From NCBI GenBank assembly GCA_944474755.1, contig OX104124.1, forward strand, positions 5,358,437 through 5,422,436: DNA of 64,000 nucleotides, written 5' to 3'. Made by a program: the position numbers and the translations under genes. How positions within the stretch are numbered: the stretch's first letter is position 1; each line of letters begins with the position of its first letter. The notes beneath the pieces were generated by a model that was given only the letters and a program-made list of their open reading frames with translations, did not search any database and was not told where the DNA came from. Source of the DNA: Limnoperna fortunei. Its lineage: Eukaryota; Mollusca; Bivalvia; Mytilida; Modiolidae. Below, one piece after another: positions 36,055 through 47,945 of this stretch.

Positions 36055-36250
36055 TCGGTTGTTAAGGTAGCAGTAATTCACTATTGATCACCGAGGTTGT
36101 CTGTTCGACTCCTGCAGCGGGATTGTGTGCTCGACTCATCACTAAATTTGGAGAGCACAAGTTGTCCTCTCGAAGGTCGATGGTTTCGCTTGGTACTCCA
36201 ACTCTTCATTAATATGGTGTTTAACAAACTTCAAACGAATATACATCCAA
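36055..36250 (+). mobile_element. Nested SINE in L2 (matches 8035-8275)
   Basis: GACCTCGGTTGTTAAGGTAG, TCTGTTCGACTCCTGCAG and TTAACAAACTTCAAACG mark head, box B and tail. The 63-codon frame across it is not a gene. Confidence 0.75.
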
Positions 36251-37164
36251 ATAATTCTAACACGAAAGCGCAAAGTAAAAAGTTATGATTACGCCTTCAT
36301 GTTTTTCGTCTTTTTACGCTCTAACCTTATTAGACGAATACCAGTCTGAGGTATACCTAGGCACGTGAGGTCAAATATTTTTTGAAGTCATCGTTTTTTT
36401 TATTTAGTTTTTTTAATTATTTGTTTTTAAATGAAATGACAATATGTGATGTTTATATTCCCTTACAAATGCGTTTGTTATAGATTGGGGGAATTTCTAT
36501 TGATATCATTTATAACTTTGGACTAGTTTAAGCCTTATGTTTAATATTTCGAAATGTGAAAATTCGTTTCACTCGCAAATATTAGAAGTATAAAAATGTC
36601 AACTGTTATTTCCTCATTGATGGATCGTTTTACCTAATAATAAGGCTAAAACTGGTCTAAAGTTATTAATAAAAAAATTGAATTTTACTAATACATCTGT
36701 GACGAAATAAAAACATTACATAGAGTAATTTTATTAACAAAATAATTAAAACAAAGTAAATTTAAAAACGCACACACACAATGACTTTAAAAAATGCATC
36801 TAGCGTGCCAAGGTGCACGTCCGTATTTTGAAAGCGGAAAACGTCCAGTCTAAAGTTATAAACAATAAATGGAAATCCCCCACACCCACCCCCCCACCCC
36901 GAAAAAATCTATCACTAATGCATCTTTGACGGAATATAAACATCACATAGTGTCATTTTGTTAAAAAAATTATTTAAAAAGTAACGAAAAAAACCACACA
37001 CACAATAAATTTAAAAAAAATTGACCTCGCATGCCAAGGCGTACATCTCGTATTTGTCTTCAAAAAGTTTTAAAGCAGAAAAAGCGAGAAACACGAAAAA
37101 CGTGAAGGCGAAATCGTAACATTTTTCACTTCGCCTTTTTGAGTTAGCATTGTATGTTTGTTTG

Positions 37165-37395
37165 AAGTTTGTTTAACACTATTTAAAAAAAATATATTAG
37201 TTAATATAATATGACGTCGAGTGTTTATTGGGAAGAGCTGGAGTACCCAACGAAACAGCAAACCTTCGACAGGAAAACTGATACTCTTGCAAACTTATAT
37301 AGGGATTATTCGAGCACACCATCTTGCTGTAAGGATCGAACAGACAACTTGGTGATCGATAATAGGTTACTGCTACCTTAACCTCCGAGGTCGAG
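37165..37395 (-). mobile_element. Nested SINE in R2 (mirror of 36055-36250)
   Basis: GTTTAACACTATTT, ATGACGTCGAGTGTTTATTG and AACCTCCGAGGTCGAGG mark tail, core and head. Confidence 0.75.
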
Positions 37396-37454
37396 GTTTT
37401 TTATTGTAAACGCTTAAAAAGGTCATTTGTCGTGGTTTGATAAGTTTTTTTCTT

Positions 37455-37885
37455 TGCCACACTTCCTATGAATTCCGGTGTATAATACTGAATGAGATTA
37501 ACGACAAAAGCGAAAACATCTATTTATATACTTTATTAACTACACCATATTGTCACATGAATTTTCACAGAATTAAATAAAGAATAAACTTATGTTCCAC
37601 AGCTCCTAGGAATTCCGCTGTATAATACTGAATAAGATTTACGACAAAAGCGAAAACATCTATTTATATATTGTATTCACTAACTCCGTGTGTAACATGA
37701 ATTTACACAGAATTAAATCTCAAATGAATAATAAACTACTGTGCCACAATTCCTAAGAATTCCGGTGTACAATACTGAATAAGATCTACGAGAAAAGCGA
37801 AAACATCTATTTATATATTTTATTCACTATCTCATTGTGTCACGTGAATTTACGCAGAATTAAATCTCAAATAAAGATAAAACTT
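37455..37885 (+). repeat. Three tandem ~140-bp units in R2
   Basis: The unit runs from GCCACACTTCCTATGAATTC through GCGAAAACATCTATTTATAT to AGAATTAAAT...AATAAA. It occurs three times here and three times in R3 (55873-56290), but once in R1 (about 12787-12930) and once in each left arm. The expansion predates the segmental duplication. Confidence 0.9.
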
Positions 37886-38319
37886 CTAACCGCGTTTGTA
37901 TATCGAAGCTTATGAGTTTAATATGCGAACATGTAAGCGTATTGCGAAAATCAATTCTGCTTTCGCTTTTTAGCCGTCGCAGTTTGTTTATTTTACGATG
38001 TCTGTTAAAATCATTCCACAGTTAATGATATATAAGTATAAATGGTTTCATTTAAATTCGGAAGTACTTAAATTAGTTACTAGATTTAACAGAGATACCC
38101 AGCGCTGGCGGACATGGGATGTCCTCTCGTTTTTTTTCGTTTTTTTTGGGGGGGTGGTGGTTCAGGTCATATTAAAATTGCCACGAACCATAGTGACATG
38201 TTTAGTGAGTGTCACGCTCCTTGCACGAAAAAAAAGTAAATCGTACGCCCCAACCCATACGCCATATTTTTAAGTGGAATTAAAAATTGCCATTTTGTCC
38301 ATCTTTCTCTAATTGATTG

Positions 38320-38565
38320 AAAGAGCCGAGTGGTAATGTTAGCTCATCAACTATTGATCGCGTGGTCTGTCAACACAGAGGTTTCTGGTTCGAATCTCAC
38401 TGCGGGTAGGGTGCACTCGACTTAATTGAAAGGGAGCCAGTTTTCCTACTGGAGGTCGGGGGTTTTATCCGGGTACTCCGGCTTCCTCCTCAAACAAAAA
38501 CTGGACGCCATGATATAGATAAAAATTGCGGAAGGTGTATTAAACAATATTTAAACAAGCAAACA
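38320..38565 (+). mobile_element. Full SINE in R2, absent from L2
   Basis: CCGAGTGGTAATGTTAGCTC (box A), CTGGTTCGAATCTCACTG (box B), CCGGGTACTCCGGCTTCCTC and AACTGGACGCCATGATATAG. Same insertion site as 13331-13594, so inherited, not new. Confidence 0.85.
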
Positions 38566-38867
38566 AATCTATTTGATTTATTTTGAACTTATTCTCGTCA
38601 CGAATAAAGCTGAAATACTCTCGCTGAAAGAAAAGCAAACAATCAATCAATACAATAAGTTATTGTTTAAATTGAATGACACTCTTTAAAAGGGCAAGTT
38701 TTCAAAAGGTTCTGTTACATCGATATGACACTGTAATGACAATGTTAAGACGAAAAGAATTAATGACGTTTTGTTAAAAAAATTACTATTTCGTACTGAA
38801 ACACGTGTTTATCTGCAACACATTTTTACGCTTAACATTAGTATTCGCAGATAATTTTCTCCGGCGT

Positions 38868-39055
38868 TATTGAGGCCTAGGTGGCTGATTGGTTAGTCAT
38901 CTACTAGTTATCACATGCCTGTCAACAAGTTGCGGATTTTCGAACGACTGCAGATAGGGTGCGCCCGGCACCACTTTATTGACAAAAGACTGTCGGTTTT
39001 AACCTGTACTCCGGCTTTCTCCCACCCTACCCAATAAAAATGGACGCCATGAAAC
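38868..39055 (+). mobile_element. Nested SINE in R2
   Basis: CCTAGGTGGCTGATTGGTTA to ATGGACGCCATGAAACAAAT; equivalent of 13916-14095. Confidence 0.75.
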
Positions 39056-39984
39056 AAATGGAACAATCCAGCGTAATTGTATGAATATTTTTTTAAACAA
39101 CTTTTATTGCCTGTCCAATAAACTTGCAGGAATCGCTGTATATTTTACAACACAACTTTTTGTTCAGTAAACAATGCGTTTTGATAGACAATTATTGTTT
39201 AACAGTTCAACAATTGCTATACACAACAGTTTTATAATTTTATTTAAAATGTTGTAGACTAACAAAAAACACCCAGACATACATTTAAGTAACTAATAAT
39301 GAGTCAAAAAGAGGCCACGTTCTTTCCTAAATGTGAAATAAATCTGTTACTGATTGGGGGAGTCGGGTCGGCTTAATATATGACAAAAAATATAGATGTA
39401 ACAGGTCGCAAAAAATAAAATAGTCACGGGAATAAAAAAGAGTATCAATAACATCTTACAAAAAAAAAACATTTACCTCGTCGCTACTGATGTGCCTTAA
39501 ATAGAAGTTTTTTTGAAGGTTTACAGGACTCGGTTCGCAGATATGTCCTGTTTTAAAGAAATGTGCTAAATAATATAATATAAAGAATTTTTTTTCTTTA
39601 AATATGTTTATTTATTCATTTAGAACGAGACATTGTATTAACACTTCTTTTGAACGCATGCTTTTATTTTATTATAAAAATGGTATATTAAATGCATATA
39701 TTATATACAAATGACGCAGAATCCGTTTTATCTTTAAATTATTAATTTATACGAATCCGTCAATAAACTAACCGATTTGTGCATATAATTAGATGACGGA
39801 TTCTGGATAGCACTAATTGGACTGAGCGCAGTGTTTGCTGACGGTTACCAAGGTAATGACGGATTCATAATTTTGGACGGATGTAGTCATCATCAATCCG
39901 TCAGTGTTCCAAAACCCGTCAGCAATCAGTTATCAATCAGTCAAAGTGTTGCGTTTACAGGTGCAAGTACTGTAGCTAGAGTAT

Positions 39985-41165
39985 ACCGGAAATCAATTCC
40001 ATATAAAGCTGCTGCCAAACAACCTTATGGTGTATGTTCATAAGGGTTCAAACTTCTTTCACTATGGCTAATTTGAAATAGTACGTAAAAAGCTTTCCCT
40101 TGTTGCAGGCTTTTATTTCTGCCTTTTTGCACATTAGGTTAGTGATTAATGTATTTCCAATGTGTATTTTGAAAAAACTGTTCAGATTTGCTCGTTACCG
40201 AGCTTCCATACAAATGGAAAATTTGCATCATTTGCGATTTTGATACACTGAGTAACTCCATTCTAGTGAATAATTGCAGAATACCTCAAGAAGCTTCTGT
40301 AATGTTTTCAGGCCGATTGCTAATGGCGCGGGAGAAACATCTAAAGCCGGGTTGCGACGATTAATATTTCTGAGATCTGCGGCAACATGATGACTCTAGC
40401 TTTTAGGTAGTTTATGAAGTAAAGTGTATATAAGAAGACAGACAAAATTGTGCCTTGAAGAACACATTGTCTAACTTGGAACCTTACTGATTCAGCACCT
40501 TTCATCATCACGGCACATTCAGTGGTTACCAAGGAGTCGAATAATTCCTTTAATCCGAAGTATTTTAAGTTTAAAAATAAGGCCCATGCGCTTGCTTGAT
40601 ATCTAAAAACGCTATAAATACAATGGACAGACAATGTTCAATGTTCAACGACAGACCACACTACTTCAGATAATGCACAGTTAATATTTCATTGTTTATA
40701 TATTCGCGGATTTCCTTTACTTTGTGCATGAGTTCATATCTGCATTTTTTAATAAATAAAAGGTATTCCAACTAATGGCATCACGTTTTGCAACTGCCAG
40801 ACATAATGAAGTGAAAACGCTGTGGCGTGATTAATCCAAGTTCCAAATTGTTAGCTCGCGTATACTAGATCTTGCGAAGATATTCTGAATTGCTAGATGC
40901 ACCGTTTGTACGTTACCTTAAACATTCTCTTTTGATATGTCATCTTATACGGTTTTCAATATACATGTGCTGGGTTTTTTGTGGCTTTTGAATAATTTAA
41001 GAATCGCAACATGGTCTAAAGTACTTACTACTCTCAAAGAAAGGAAAGGTTCGGGATAGACGTTGTCTTTCGCAGAATTAGATAGTTCTACGCCAAACTG
41101 AACTATTGGACAATATATGTCCAAGATTCGAAGGTATAAGAAAATTCCAATTATTAAGTCACCTG
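39985..41165 (-). pseudogene. LINE reverse-transcriptase relic next to R2
   Basis: The 97-codon minus-strand frame (40341-40634) has ELFDSLVTTECAVMMKGAES then VRQCVLQGTILSVFLYTLYF, which fits the RT segment from after motif A through motif B (VxQGxxLSPxLFxxYINDL). The motif A part upstream is broken (FLNLKYFGLK where FLDxxKAF is expected, with a deletion). TA at its low-coordinate border is the R2 target. Dead copy. Confidence 0.75.
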
Positions 41166-41194
41166 CAAGTCCTAGAGTTCTTTACGTAAGGATG

Positions 41195-41490
41195 TGACGT
41201 CAGATTGTTAATTGAAGCAATAGGATTTACACGCTGGTTATATATAGAGGATAACTAACTTGCTAAATTAGTCTTTCGATTAAAGAGGCGAAACTGATTC
41301 ATCCAATACGTGAAATGATTTTCTTTCGGATTATTTATATATCTAAATGTTCAGTGGATTATCTTTGCACTCAGGGAAGATTAAAAAAAATAATATAAGC
41401 TTTGCAGGCGTTTTATGTAATTATGCAGTTGTACCCTTTGATAGAATTACACACATTTAATTTACTTTTGCAAATCATAGGTTCACGTTA
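41195..41490. repeat. Dispersed repeat (partner 21955-22260)
   Basis: Same order and orientation as the partner. It follows the LINE relic here; the duplicate at 59575 lacks it, so the segmental duplication ends just before. Confidence 0.8.
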
Positions 41491-42165
41491 AGAAGAGAAT
41501 ATTAACAATACAACATTAAATGTAAACCTAGGAATTAGCACCCACAATAATCAATATTATCAGAAAGTACAGCATGTTATCATTTTACAAATCTTGTTAA
41601 ATAATTGACCTTAGTGTCTTGAAGTAATTAATATACGTTTTATATTATTTAATATATATTATTGTGTTATTCGCATTAATTTTCTTTGAACACCATTAGA
41701 CTTTAATTCAAGTATTAAGTACCACGTATTAGATTAGTTGTATATCTATGGTTAAAAGGATGTAAATTATTATTAATAATTTTTTTTTAATAAACAAAGA
41801 ATTGGATAACAGACAAAGCCTATAAGGATCCTCTCTTATAAACATTGTGATAACAAGGCATGCAAATAACATTTATACTTATAATTAATCATCAAAAGCA
41901 CTATAATATAATCATAAAACTTTTGGCTCATGAATACTTGGGAGAATAAATTGTATGGCTGATTATGGTTATAATATATAAAAAATTAGCTTATCTAATC
42001 AATTATGGAGACTGAATAATGGTAGTGTTCTTTATTAATAGCGGTACCTAAATAGCTTGTTATTTGATTAATGAAATAATGAAATAATATAAGTTGGAAT
42101 AGTATTGGTATAATTAGGAAACAAAACATTAAAAATATGGACAATGGTTATAAAGGAATGAAACT
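41491..42165. other. No feature seen
   Basis: AT-rich. Its right part may be the 3' untranslated region of the LINE fragment that follows on the minus strand, but no poly(A) tail is evident. Confidence 0.4.
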
Positions 42166-42171
42166 TTAGAA

Positions 42172-42934
42172 CTAGTGGAATCTTCTTGTATCTTTGATAA
42201 ATTCAAGCACCGCTTGTGCAATTTCTATGATGTCATCTGGAGAGAGATTGAAATTGTTCCCAAGAAGGGTATCAACATCTAGATGAGGGTTAAATGTTGA
42301 TAGTGTATCTAGTAAGTAAGCTCGTTGACGCTCATATAATGGACATCGAAGAAAGAAGTGGGCGTTATCTTCAATGTTACAACCACAGTCACATTTAGAA
42401 CTTCCAGATAAGTGAGATTGATATAAGTAATGGTTTAAGTTACTTACTTCATTACGAAGACAACAGTATATAATATTGAAATGTCTTGGACCAATTAAGT
42501 AGTGCGCCGGGGACTCACCAGATCTGAACTTAATTGTTCCTGAACATGGAGATAGATGGCAAGTTTTGTACATCAGCAGCCAATTTGTTCCAGGCATCTA
42601 GTGGAGATGGTAAAAAACTAGTTTTATAGGTCTGAGTACGAGCCATGGGAACATTGAAAAATCTGGGGTTTCTAAGAGGATATTTTTCATCTAAGTTAAT
42701 ATTGGAGATAATATATTCAGATATATAACTAGGGAGGTGTCTATTGTTGTCTTCTATTTTGCAGTGAATCCCAACCAAGTTCTTTAAAGGATGTAAAATT
42801 GTTAATCTCGTTACTATCAAGTAATGTAGCAGTTGCCATGAATTTTCATATTTTACATAGTGCAAATGCTTCGTAAACCAAATCAAAATAACTCCTAGAC
42901 AAAAGCCATATATTTGTATTATGCTAAGAAACAT
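42172..42934 (-). pseudogene. LINE C-terminal fragment (5'-truncated, one frameshift)
   Basis: Two overlapping minus-strand frames cover the end of a non-LTR retrotransposon polyprotein. The upstream frame (42934-42530) has YPLRNPRFFNVPMARTQTYK then FLPSPLDAWNKL, typical of the segment after the RT thumb. The downstream frame (42597-42172) has the Cys/His segment CDCGCNIEDNAHFFLRCPLY, the usual C-terminal zinc-knuckle-like region, then a stop. A one-base shift separates them. RT and endonuclease domains are missing, as expected for 5' truncation. The family looks jockey/CR1-like; whether it is the same element as the RT relics here cannot be judged. Confidence 0.85.
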
Positions 42935-43203
42935 ATCTTAGTTAAATGTGTATTTGTAGAGACAAATAAACACGTTGGTAACATATGACATATATAAGCC
43001 ACAACAAATTCACGGTCGACCAGAAAACATATGACGTTATGTGGATTACTGTTTTGTTATGATTCTGCATTGAATAACTATTGTGCATGAGCTCATATAA
43101 ATAGTGGTCAACATATACTAGTATTGGTTTAACTGTCTGTGCCCAGATAGAACAGTGAACAGATTATAGCACTATGGTAACGGGTGGAGATGAAACAACA
43201 GAC

Positions 43204-43535
43204 AAGGGGAGATCACCGAAAGGGGACATGAGATGTATAAAGAAAATGTCTACAAATATAGCCAGAAACTATCCAATATAAAACTCAGATCAACTATTAT
43301 ATTAAGATGATAAAATCACAAAAAGATAATACATACGACGTAGATCAAGGCAAGAGAATTTAAGCAGAATTTTTTCAAAATATAAAGAACTATCAGACTA
43401 TCATGAGCAACCGTAATCGAGCAAATACAAGGGAATGTTTACGTGAACTCTCCTCACATCAGTTAATTAGAAATATGTTAATCCACAAAGAAGATGTGTA
43501 TTGAAAAGGGGAGATGCTTTCAGTGATCTCCCCTT
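43204..43535. mobile_element. 332-bp element with 13-bp TIRs
   Basis: AAGGGGAGATCAC at the left and GTGATCTCCCCTT at the right. The right end also forms a small hairpin with GGGGAGAT 13 bases inward. No coding frame. The flanks show no obvious target duplication. Confidence 0.65.
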
Positions 43536-43817
43536 ATCTGTTGTGCATCATGACACTGACAACAATAATATCACGTACGTTTCAAATTCTATTGATTCAA
43601 ATATACAGACACAAAACTGGTCGCTTCGCCAGATATGAAACATATAATATCACAAACAATGTTAAAACAATAACACAAATATCCAGAAACAAAGCATCGT
43701 CAGTAAATAACAAAAATTCACCCTACTCGGAAAGTCTTCAAAGTACAATTTTAATGCGTCAGAGAGCAAAGATGGAAGGAGCTAAACACGTCTTGATTTT
43801 TTTTTACATGAAACTGA

Positions 43818-45408
43818 CTGTCAACAAGACACTAATTACTCAACCAAAATAACAACCACAAGTCAGAACTAACGAAACAAAAGCGAACATTTGCTCAGTG
43901 AGTGTAGAGAATTTAAGCACTTGAACATTTCTGATCGGGAAGCTTTACTAAAAAAATAATTGAATTTGATTCCAATGTTTACATGGAAATCGTCTATCTC
44001 TTAATTGTGAAAGGCAAGTTGAGTGTAAAAGTAATAATCACTTTGCCATGCCTGTCTTTAATAGTCCAAAACCGCAAAACCAACTTTCGAATGAATACAA
44101 CGGTGCAATCGTTAACTCATGATGTATTCAAATTTGTGGTTGTAAAGTTTTAGGCAAGTCAAGTGCTCAGATTGTATTAGTCAACATTTACAATACGTAA
44201 AGTAAAGTACCGTCAAACGTATCTATGCCATAATAGATAAACAGGGTAATTGTACACTCGCGAGGAAAAAACTGTTCAACATGTTCGAAATAAATAGTAA
44301 TCTAGAACAACACTCCTTGACTAGCTGTAGTGGACGTTCCACAATGCTAGGGAAAAAAGCCAAATGATTCGTTGTTTGTTGAATCGTTTGATCAGAGTTG
44401 CAGCATCAACCTTCACTAAATAATTGATTGATTGTGACTCAATATCAAACACCCAGCATAAAACCCTACATGTAAAATGTAAATAGTAATCGTGTATTCT
44501 CACTTTAAAAATCTAAAATGTTAATGATACCGTCTTTTGGTGACTTAGAAATACTACTAATTGTAACATAATACGGCATTTTTCCTGTGATCTTTTATTC
44601 ATTAATAACACTTGATCTGTGTGTTGTACAAAATCGTTCTTTAACATCAGACATTTTTTGATAAACAACAGTTCGTGTCACCTGATAAAATTACTCATTC
44701 AAATACAATTGAAGTAGGCGGGGATTAGCTATGGTATAATCAACATTTTTTTAGTTATTACCTCTTACCGTCATTTAAAATACCAAATGAACTACATTGA
44801 TTGTCTAAGACTGACCGTCTAGCAAGTGACCGTCTGACAACAATAATGTCACGTCCATTTCAAATTATATTGATTGAATTATGTTACAAAACATATATAC
44901 CCAGACTTTTACCAATAAACGTATTTTAAACTGTTCGACGCAAACGCCTCATTGTTTAAATAAGTTAAATTTTAAAAGATGTGGTATATATAATACAGAT
45001 ATACACTAGAAATGCCGGTTGGTTTCCTAATCCGGAAGCTATTTTGTTTTCCAAATCCATCAAAAGTAGATTTTTGACGACTTTAATACAAAATTTCACT
45101 ATTTTACCTTTTTATTTTTATAGCTGTTCAATAAAATATATGTTATTTTGTTCATTAATAACGAATCTTTCGTGTATTAATCCGTCTTTTGGGTAATAAA
45201 CTCGAATCGAGGCGGTTGTGTTTGTATTGACGACATTGGAAAATACATGGGCACATCATCGTCAATTCAAAATAAGCAAATGATCCTGACGCCATATCAA
45301 GCTATTGTTGGTATATAATGAAAGCTTAATTTTCATTTTGTGCAGAAAAAGTGGGGAATTTTCATATCCGTAAATTTCAAGCTCAACAACTGAGATAAAA
45401 CATTTAAA
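43818..45408. repeat. Direct duplication, copy 1 (partner 47946-49322)
   Basis: The copies share long phrases, such as ACTCAACCAAAATAACAACC at the start and GAAATAAATAGTAATCTAGA in the middle, and end near AACAACTGAGATAAAACATT. Copy 2 is shorter by several deletions. Frames are not kept between copies. A related 50-base phrase (CTGACAACAATAATATCACG) lies just before, at 43557. Confidence 0.85.
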
Positions 45409-46060
45409 CTAACAGCGCTTTAAGTTAAATTGATAACTGGAAATTCCTCCTCCTTTACTTAAACTACATTTTTGTCTTTTAAACGAACCAAACATTGTTT
45501 GAATTGTACGACAGGAACATATACTTATTTTTGTTGAAAGCAACCGTGTAAGACTTGCGGAAATTATTTGACGGTACTATAAGGTTTCTTTGCCCACGGA
45601 GAATATCGACGCTGCGACGTCAACGATAAACAGGTCAAATGGTACCTGTTACCATTAATAATTCTTTACCTCTTTAAAATATCATATCTAAACGATTTTA
45701 TACCCGTTCTAGATCGCTGCTATTAACTGACACTTCGTATAAGTGTCAAGTTAATGATAAGAATTCAAGTAAACTGTTTACTCGCAAAGGTGTACTTTTC
45801 GTCATTAATGTCCAGCATGACCATGTCGCAGCATCAATCAAAGTAGCGGGGAGGCGCATTCTAAGAGAGGCAATAAGAGTACAATTTGAAAGAGATAATA
45901 AATGCCCTCAGACGCTTTGGCTGTTTGGGAAACACAGGCAAATTCTTTAAATCTTCTTCTTGAAGAAGTTAAACTTCAACAAACATAGACCTGTACACTT
46001 GCAGAAAACTGGAAAATGTAAATGGCGTCATAATGAACAGCATCTATGACTTTGTTAGCG
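45409..46060. other. No feature seen
   Basis: Unique AT-rich DNA with short frames only. Confidence 0.5.
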
Positions 46061-46069
46061 AAAAGTAAA

Positions 46070-46245
46070 GACAGAAAGGAACTAGGTTCTTGTTCATCTT
46101 TGTATGTGTTTACTGGTTTGAACAATCTATGATTTCCAATTCTAAAACAAATGGAACTTTATAGAAAAGACTGTTACACATGACTGGAGACATTCCATAT
46201 AAGAATAAAGCAGCAGTGTTTTGAGTTGAATAAAGTGCAATTTTG
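46070..46245 (+). repeat. Dispersed repeat (partner 17055-17240)
   Basis: Same phrases and orientation as the partner; similarity weakens after about 46370. Confidence 0.75.
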
Positions 46246-46386
46246 TGTCAGTATATGATATTATACAATTATTATCATTCTTTGAATTTATCATTGGTTT
46301 TTCTTCTTGAAACGGTACTCTTCAGAAGTAAAAGCAAATGAGTTATTACTTCTTTACTGGATATTCAGAGGGTTGTTTTAAAAAGG

Positions 46387-46677
46387 ATGTTTGCAAACGT
46401 TACTTATTTCTTTTGGATAAACTATAAATCAAGGTTACACGAAAAAAACGATTCATCCATCCCTTTAAAAAGTCTTATTAAAGATACAAATTCCTTGTCG
46501 AAAAATATCTCGTTTGAAAATATGGTTGCAGATAATTCTCACAATTTTAAATTCCCTATAAGTAAATGTGCTAGGATGAGTGTTGACTATTACCAGCTAG
46601 TGGTGCATTTTAATCAACTAACCAACTCACTTTCTACAGTAATGGAAGGTTTGGATTTCCAAAAAAAACCAGTTTAA
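46387..46677 (+). CDS. Possible small ORF (96 codons), unrecognised
   Basis: The frame starts with ATG at 46387 and ends with TAA at 46675. Composition is ordinary (Lys, Asn, Ser, Asp-rich, with few runs), for example KSLIKDTNSLSKNISFENMV in the middle. No signal peptide, membrane helix or domain is recognised. Upstream sequence belongs to a dispersed repeat, which weakens the case for a host gene. Chance is a real possibility in this AT-rich DNA. Confidence 0.25.
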   Translation: MFANVTYFFWINYKSRLHEKNDSSIPLKSLIKDTNSLSKNISFENMVADNSHNFKFPISKCARMSVDYYQLVVHFNQLTNSLSTVMEGLDFQKKPV

Positions 46678-46679
46678 CC

Positions 46680-47360
46680 CACCATTTCTTTTGAAATGCC
46701 TGTAACAAATCAGGAACATTGCTGCAGTTAATTTATTTTTTACCGATTTTAATTTGTGGTTTATCTGTTTTTTAAGTTTCGTCTGTGTTCGGTATTTTGT
46801 GAGTATCTTCATTCTTTAAGTTTAAATGAATTGTTTTTACTTCTTAAAATTTGAACGTATACCTAAGTTATTACAATCCATGTGTCACTCTGTATGTTTT
46901 ATTTACTACTTAATTAGTGAGCCACGGGTAAAAAAAAACGTCAGAATTCTTGTCTGATTTCGAATTAAAGACTTGCTTTAATGATTCTCGATAAACATTT
47001 TAGTGAAAATGTGATTTTATTAATTAAGCCTGGCATCTTTTTCAATTAAACGAGATAGGCCAATCTTCAGAATGGAACGGCAATCATTCAGTAGTCTTAC
47101 GTCTACATTCTTATATCAGTTTTGAAAACCGTTTAATGCAACAATGTGACAAAAATTGACATAATGAACGAAACGTCAACATGCCCGATTCTAACATACA
47201 TGAACGAATGCTAACCAACAACATACATGAACACTCTGACCAGAGATGAACACATACAAACTAAAAACCAATGTGCGAATGATTTTGAAGAACATTTAGA
47301 ACAACAACCTGCTAACATACTTATAAACCATACACCCACAAATACCAACAATAGCATTCA
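46680..47360. other. No feature clearly supported
   Basis: 47150-47360 is A/C-rich and shows repeated ATGAACNAA/ACATACATGAAC phrases; it may be the degraded upstream part of the gag relic that follows. Confidence 0.35.
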
Positions 47361-47364
47361 GAAT

Positions 47365-47905
47365 AATGGCCTTGAATTGTAAGTTTCTTCTTAAGAAAGA
47401 TTTAGTGATATCCAGACTACTAAAATGTGATGACAGCCCTGAAGGTTATCTATCATGAAAAGACACTTTCAAATCTGTTATGCGAAAAATTTATGCGTTT
47501 GATGCTGAAGAAATTAACTTAATCGTAAATAGATTGAGAAAGCAGCAGTCAATTTAACTACAGCATGGGAAAGTCCTACGCAGCAAACTCCGAACTGATT
47601 GAAACCGCATTTTAAAAAAAGCATTCCGCCTTTCCAAAAATTTCAAAAGAAAAGAGAAAGGTGACTTACTTTCTGAAATATGAGCAGCAAAAGGAAACCC
47701 AGAGAATTCAGCACTTTTTACCTATTTTGACACCTCAGCTAGGGTAAGCCCGACCGACAAGAACCAAATTGCCGACAAATATTCAGTAGAAATAGCGGGA
47801 AATAGTAACTTATAAACAAATTCATTTTATCCTATTTTCTCCATTCACATTCCTCTGAGATTTTATAAGAGACAAATGATCCCGGATTCTTTGATTTAGA
47901 ATCAG
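47365..47905 (+). pseudogene. Degraded BEL/Pao-like gag (DUF1759-type) relic
   Basis: Broken plus-strand frames give SRLLKCDDSPEGYLS then KDTFKSVM, matching the gag pattern in which a small domain with GxPxxYxxWKxxFxxVM follows a short helix. They continue with AFDAEEINLIVNRL, then AWESPTQQ, LLSEI, KGNPENSALFTYFDTSARVS and finally NDPGF-like residues near 47880. The order of these short matches fits BEL/Pao gag polyproteins as I remember them. At least four stops or frameshifts interrupt it. No protease, RT or LTR was found nearby; the 1.4-kb direct repeats at 43818 and 47946 flank other DNA and are not evident LTRs. Confidence 0.5.
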
Positions 47906-47945
47906 AAATACACAACAATCAGAGAAACAATTTAAAACAAAAAAT

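Larger units (their letters stand above)
34196..39972. mobile_element. Fused inverted transposon pair L2/R2 (5.8-kb foldback palindrome)
   Basis: CAGTTCTTGCACCCG opens (TA at 34194-34195) and AGGTGCAAGTACTG closes (TA at 39973-39974). The two halves are inverted copies meeting near 36541-36650, so the spacer is only about 110 bases. Each half is a copy of the transposon seen complete as R1, but both inner termini are absent. Nested SINEs lie at 34700, 36055, 37165, 38320 and 38868. The flanks match locus 3, so this is its duplicate with the centre lost. No transposase frame. Confidence 0.9.
33733..41165. repeat. Segmental duplication, copy 1 (partner 49326-59575)
   Basis: The two segments align from GGTTAGTCTAGTGTATCTAT (here) through the hairpin, the transposon pair and the LINE relic, to AAGTCACCTGCAAGTC-type sequence near 41160. 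Copy 1 is about 2.8 kb shorter: it lacks about 500 bp after 34380 and about 2.35 kb at the palindrome centre. Confidence 0.9.

Noticed and set aside
39831..40043. 70-codon frame also present at 58206-58418
   Set aside because: It runs across the subterminal motif array and the end of the transposon into host DNA; shared only through the duplication.
42172..42934. Host zinc-finger gene
   Set aside because: The Cys/His segment and its surroundings match the C-terminal end of non-LTR retrotransposon proteins, and the frame is broken.
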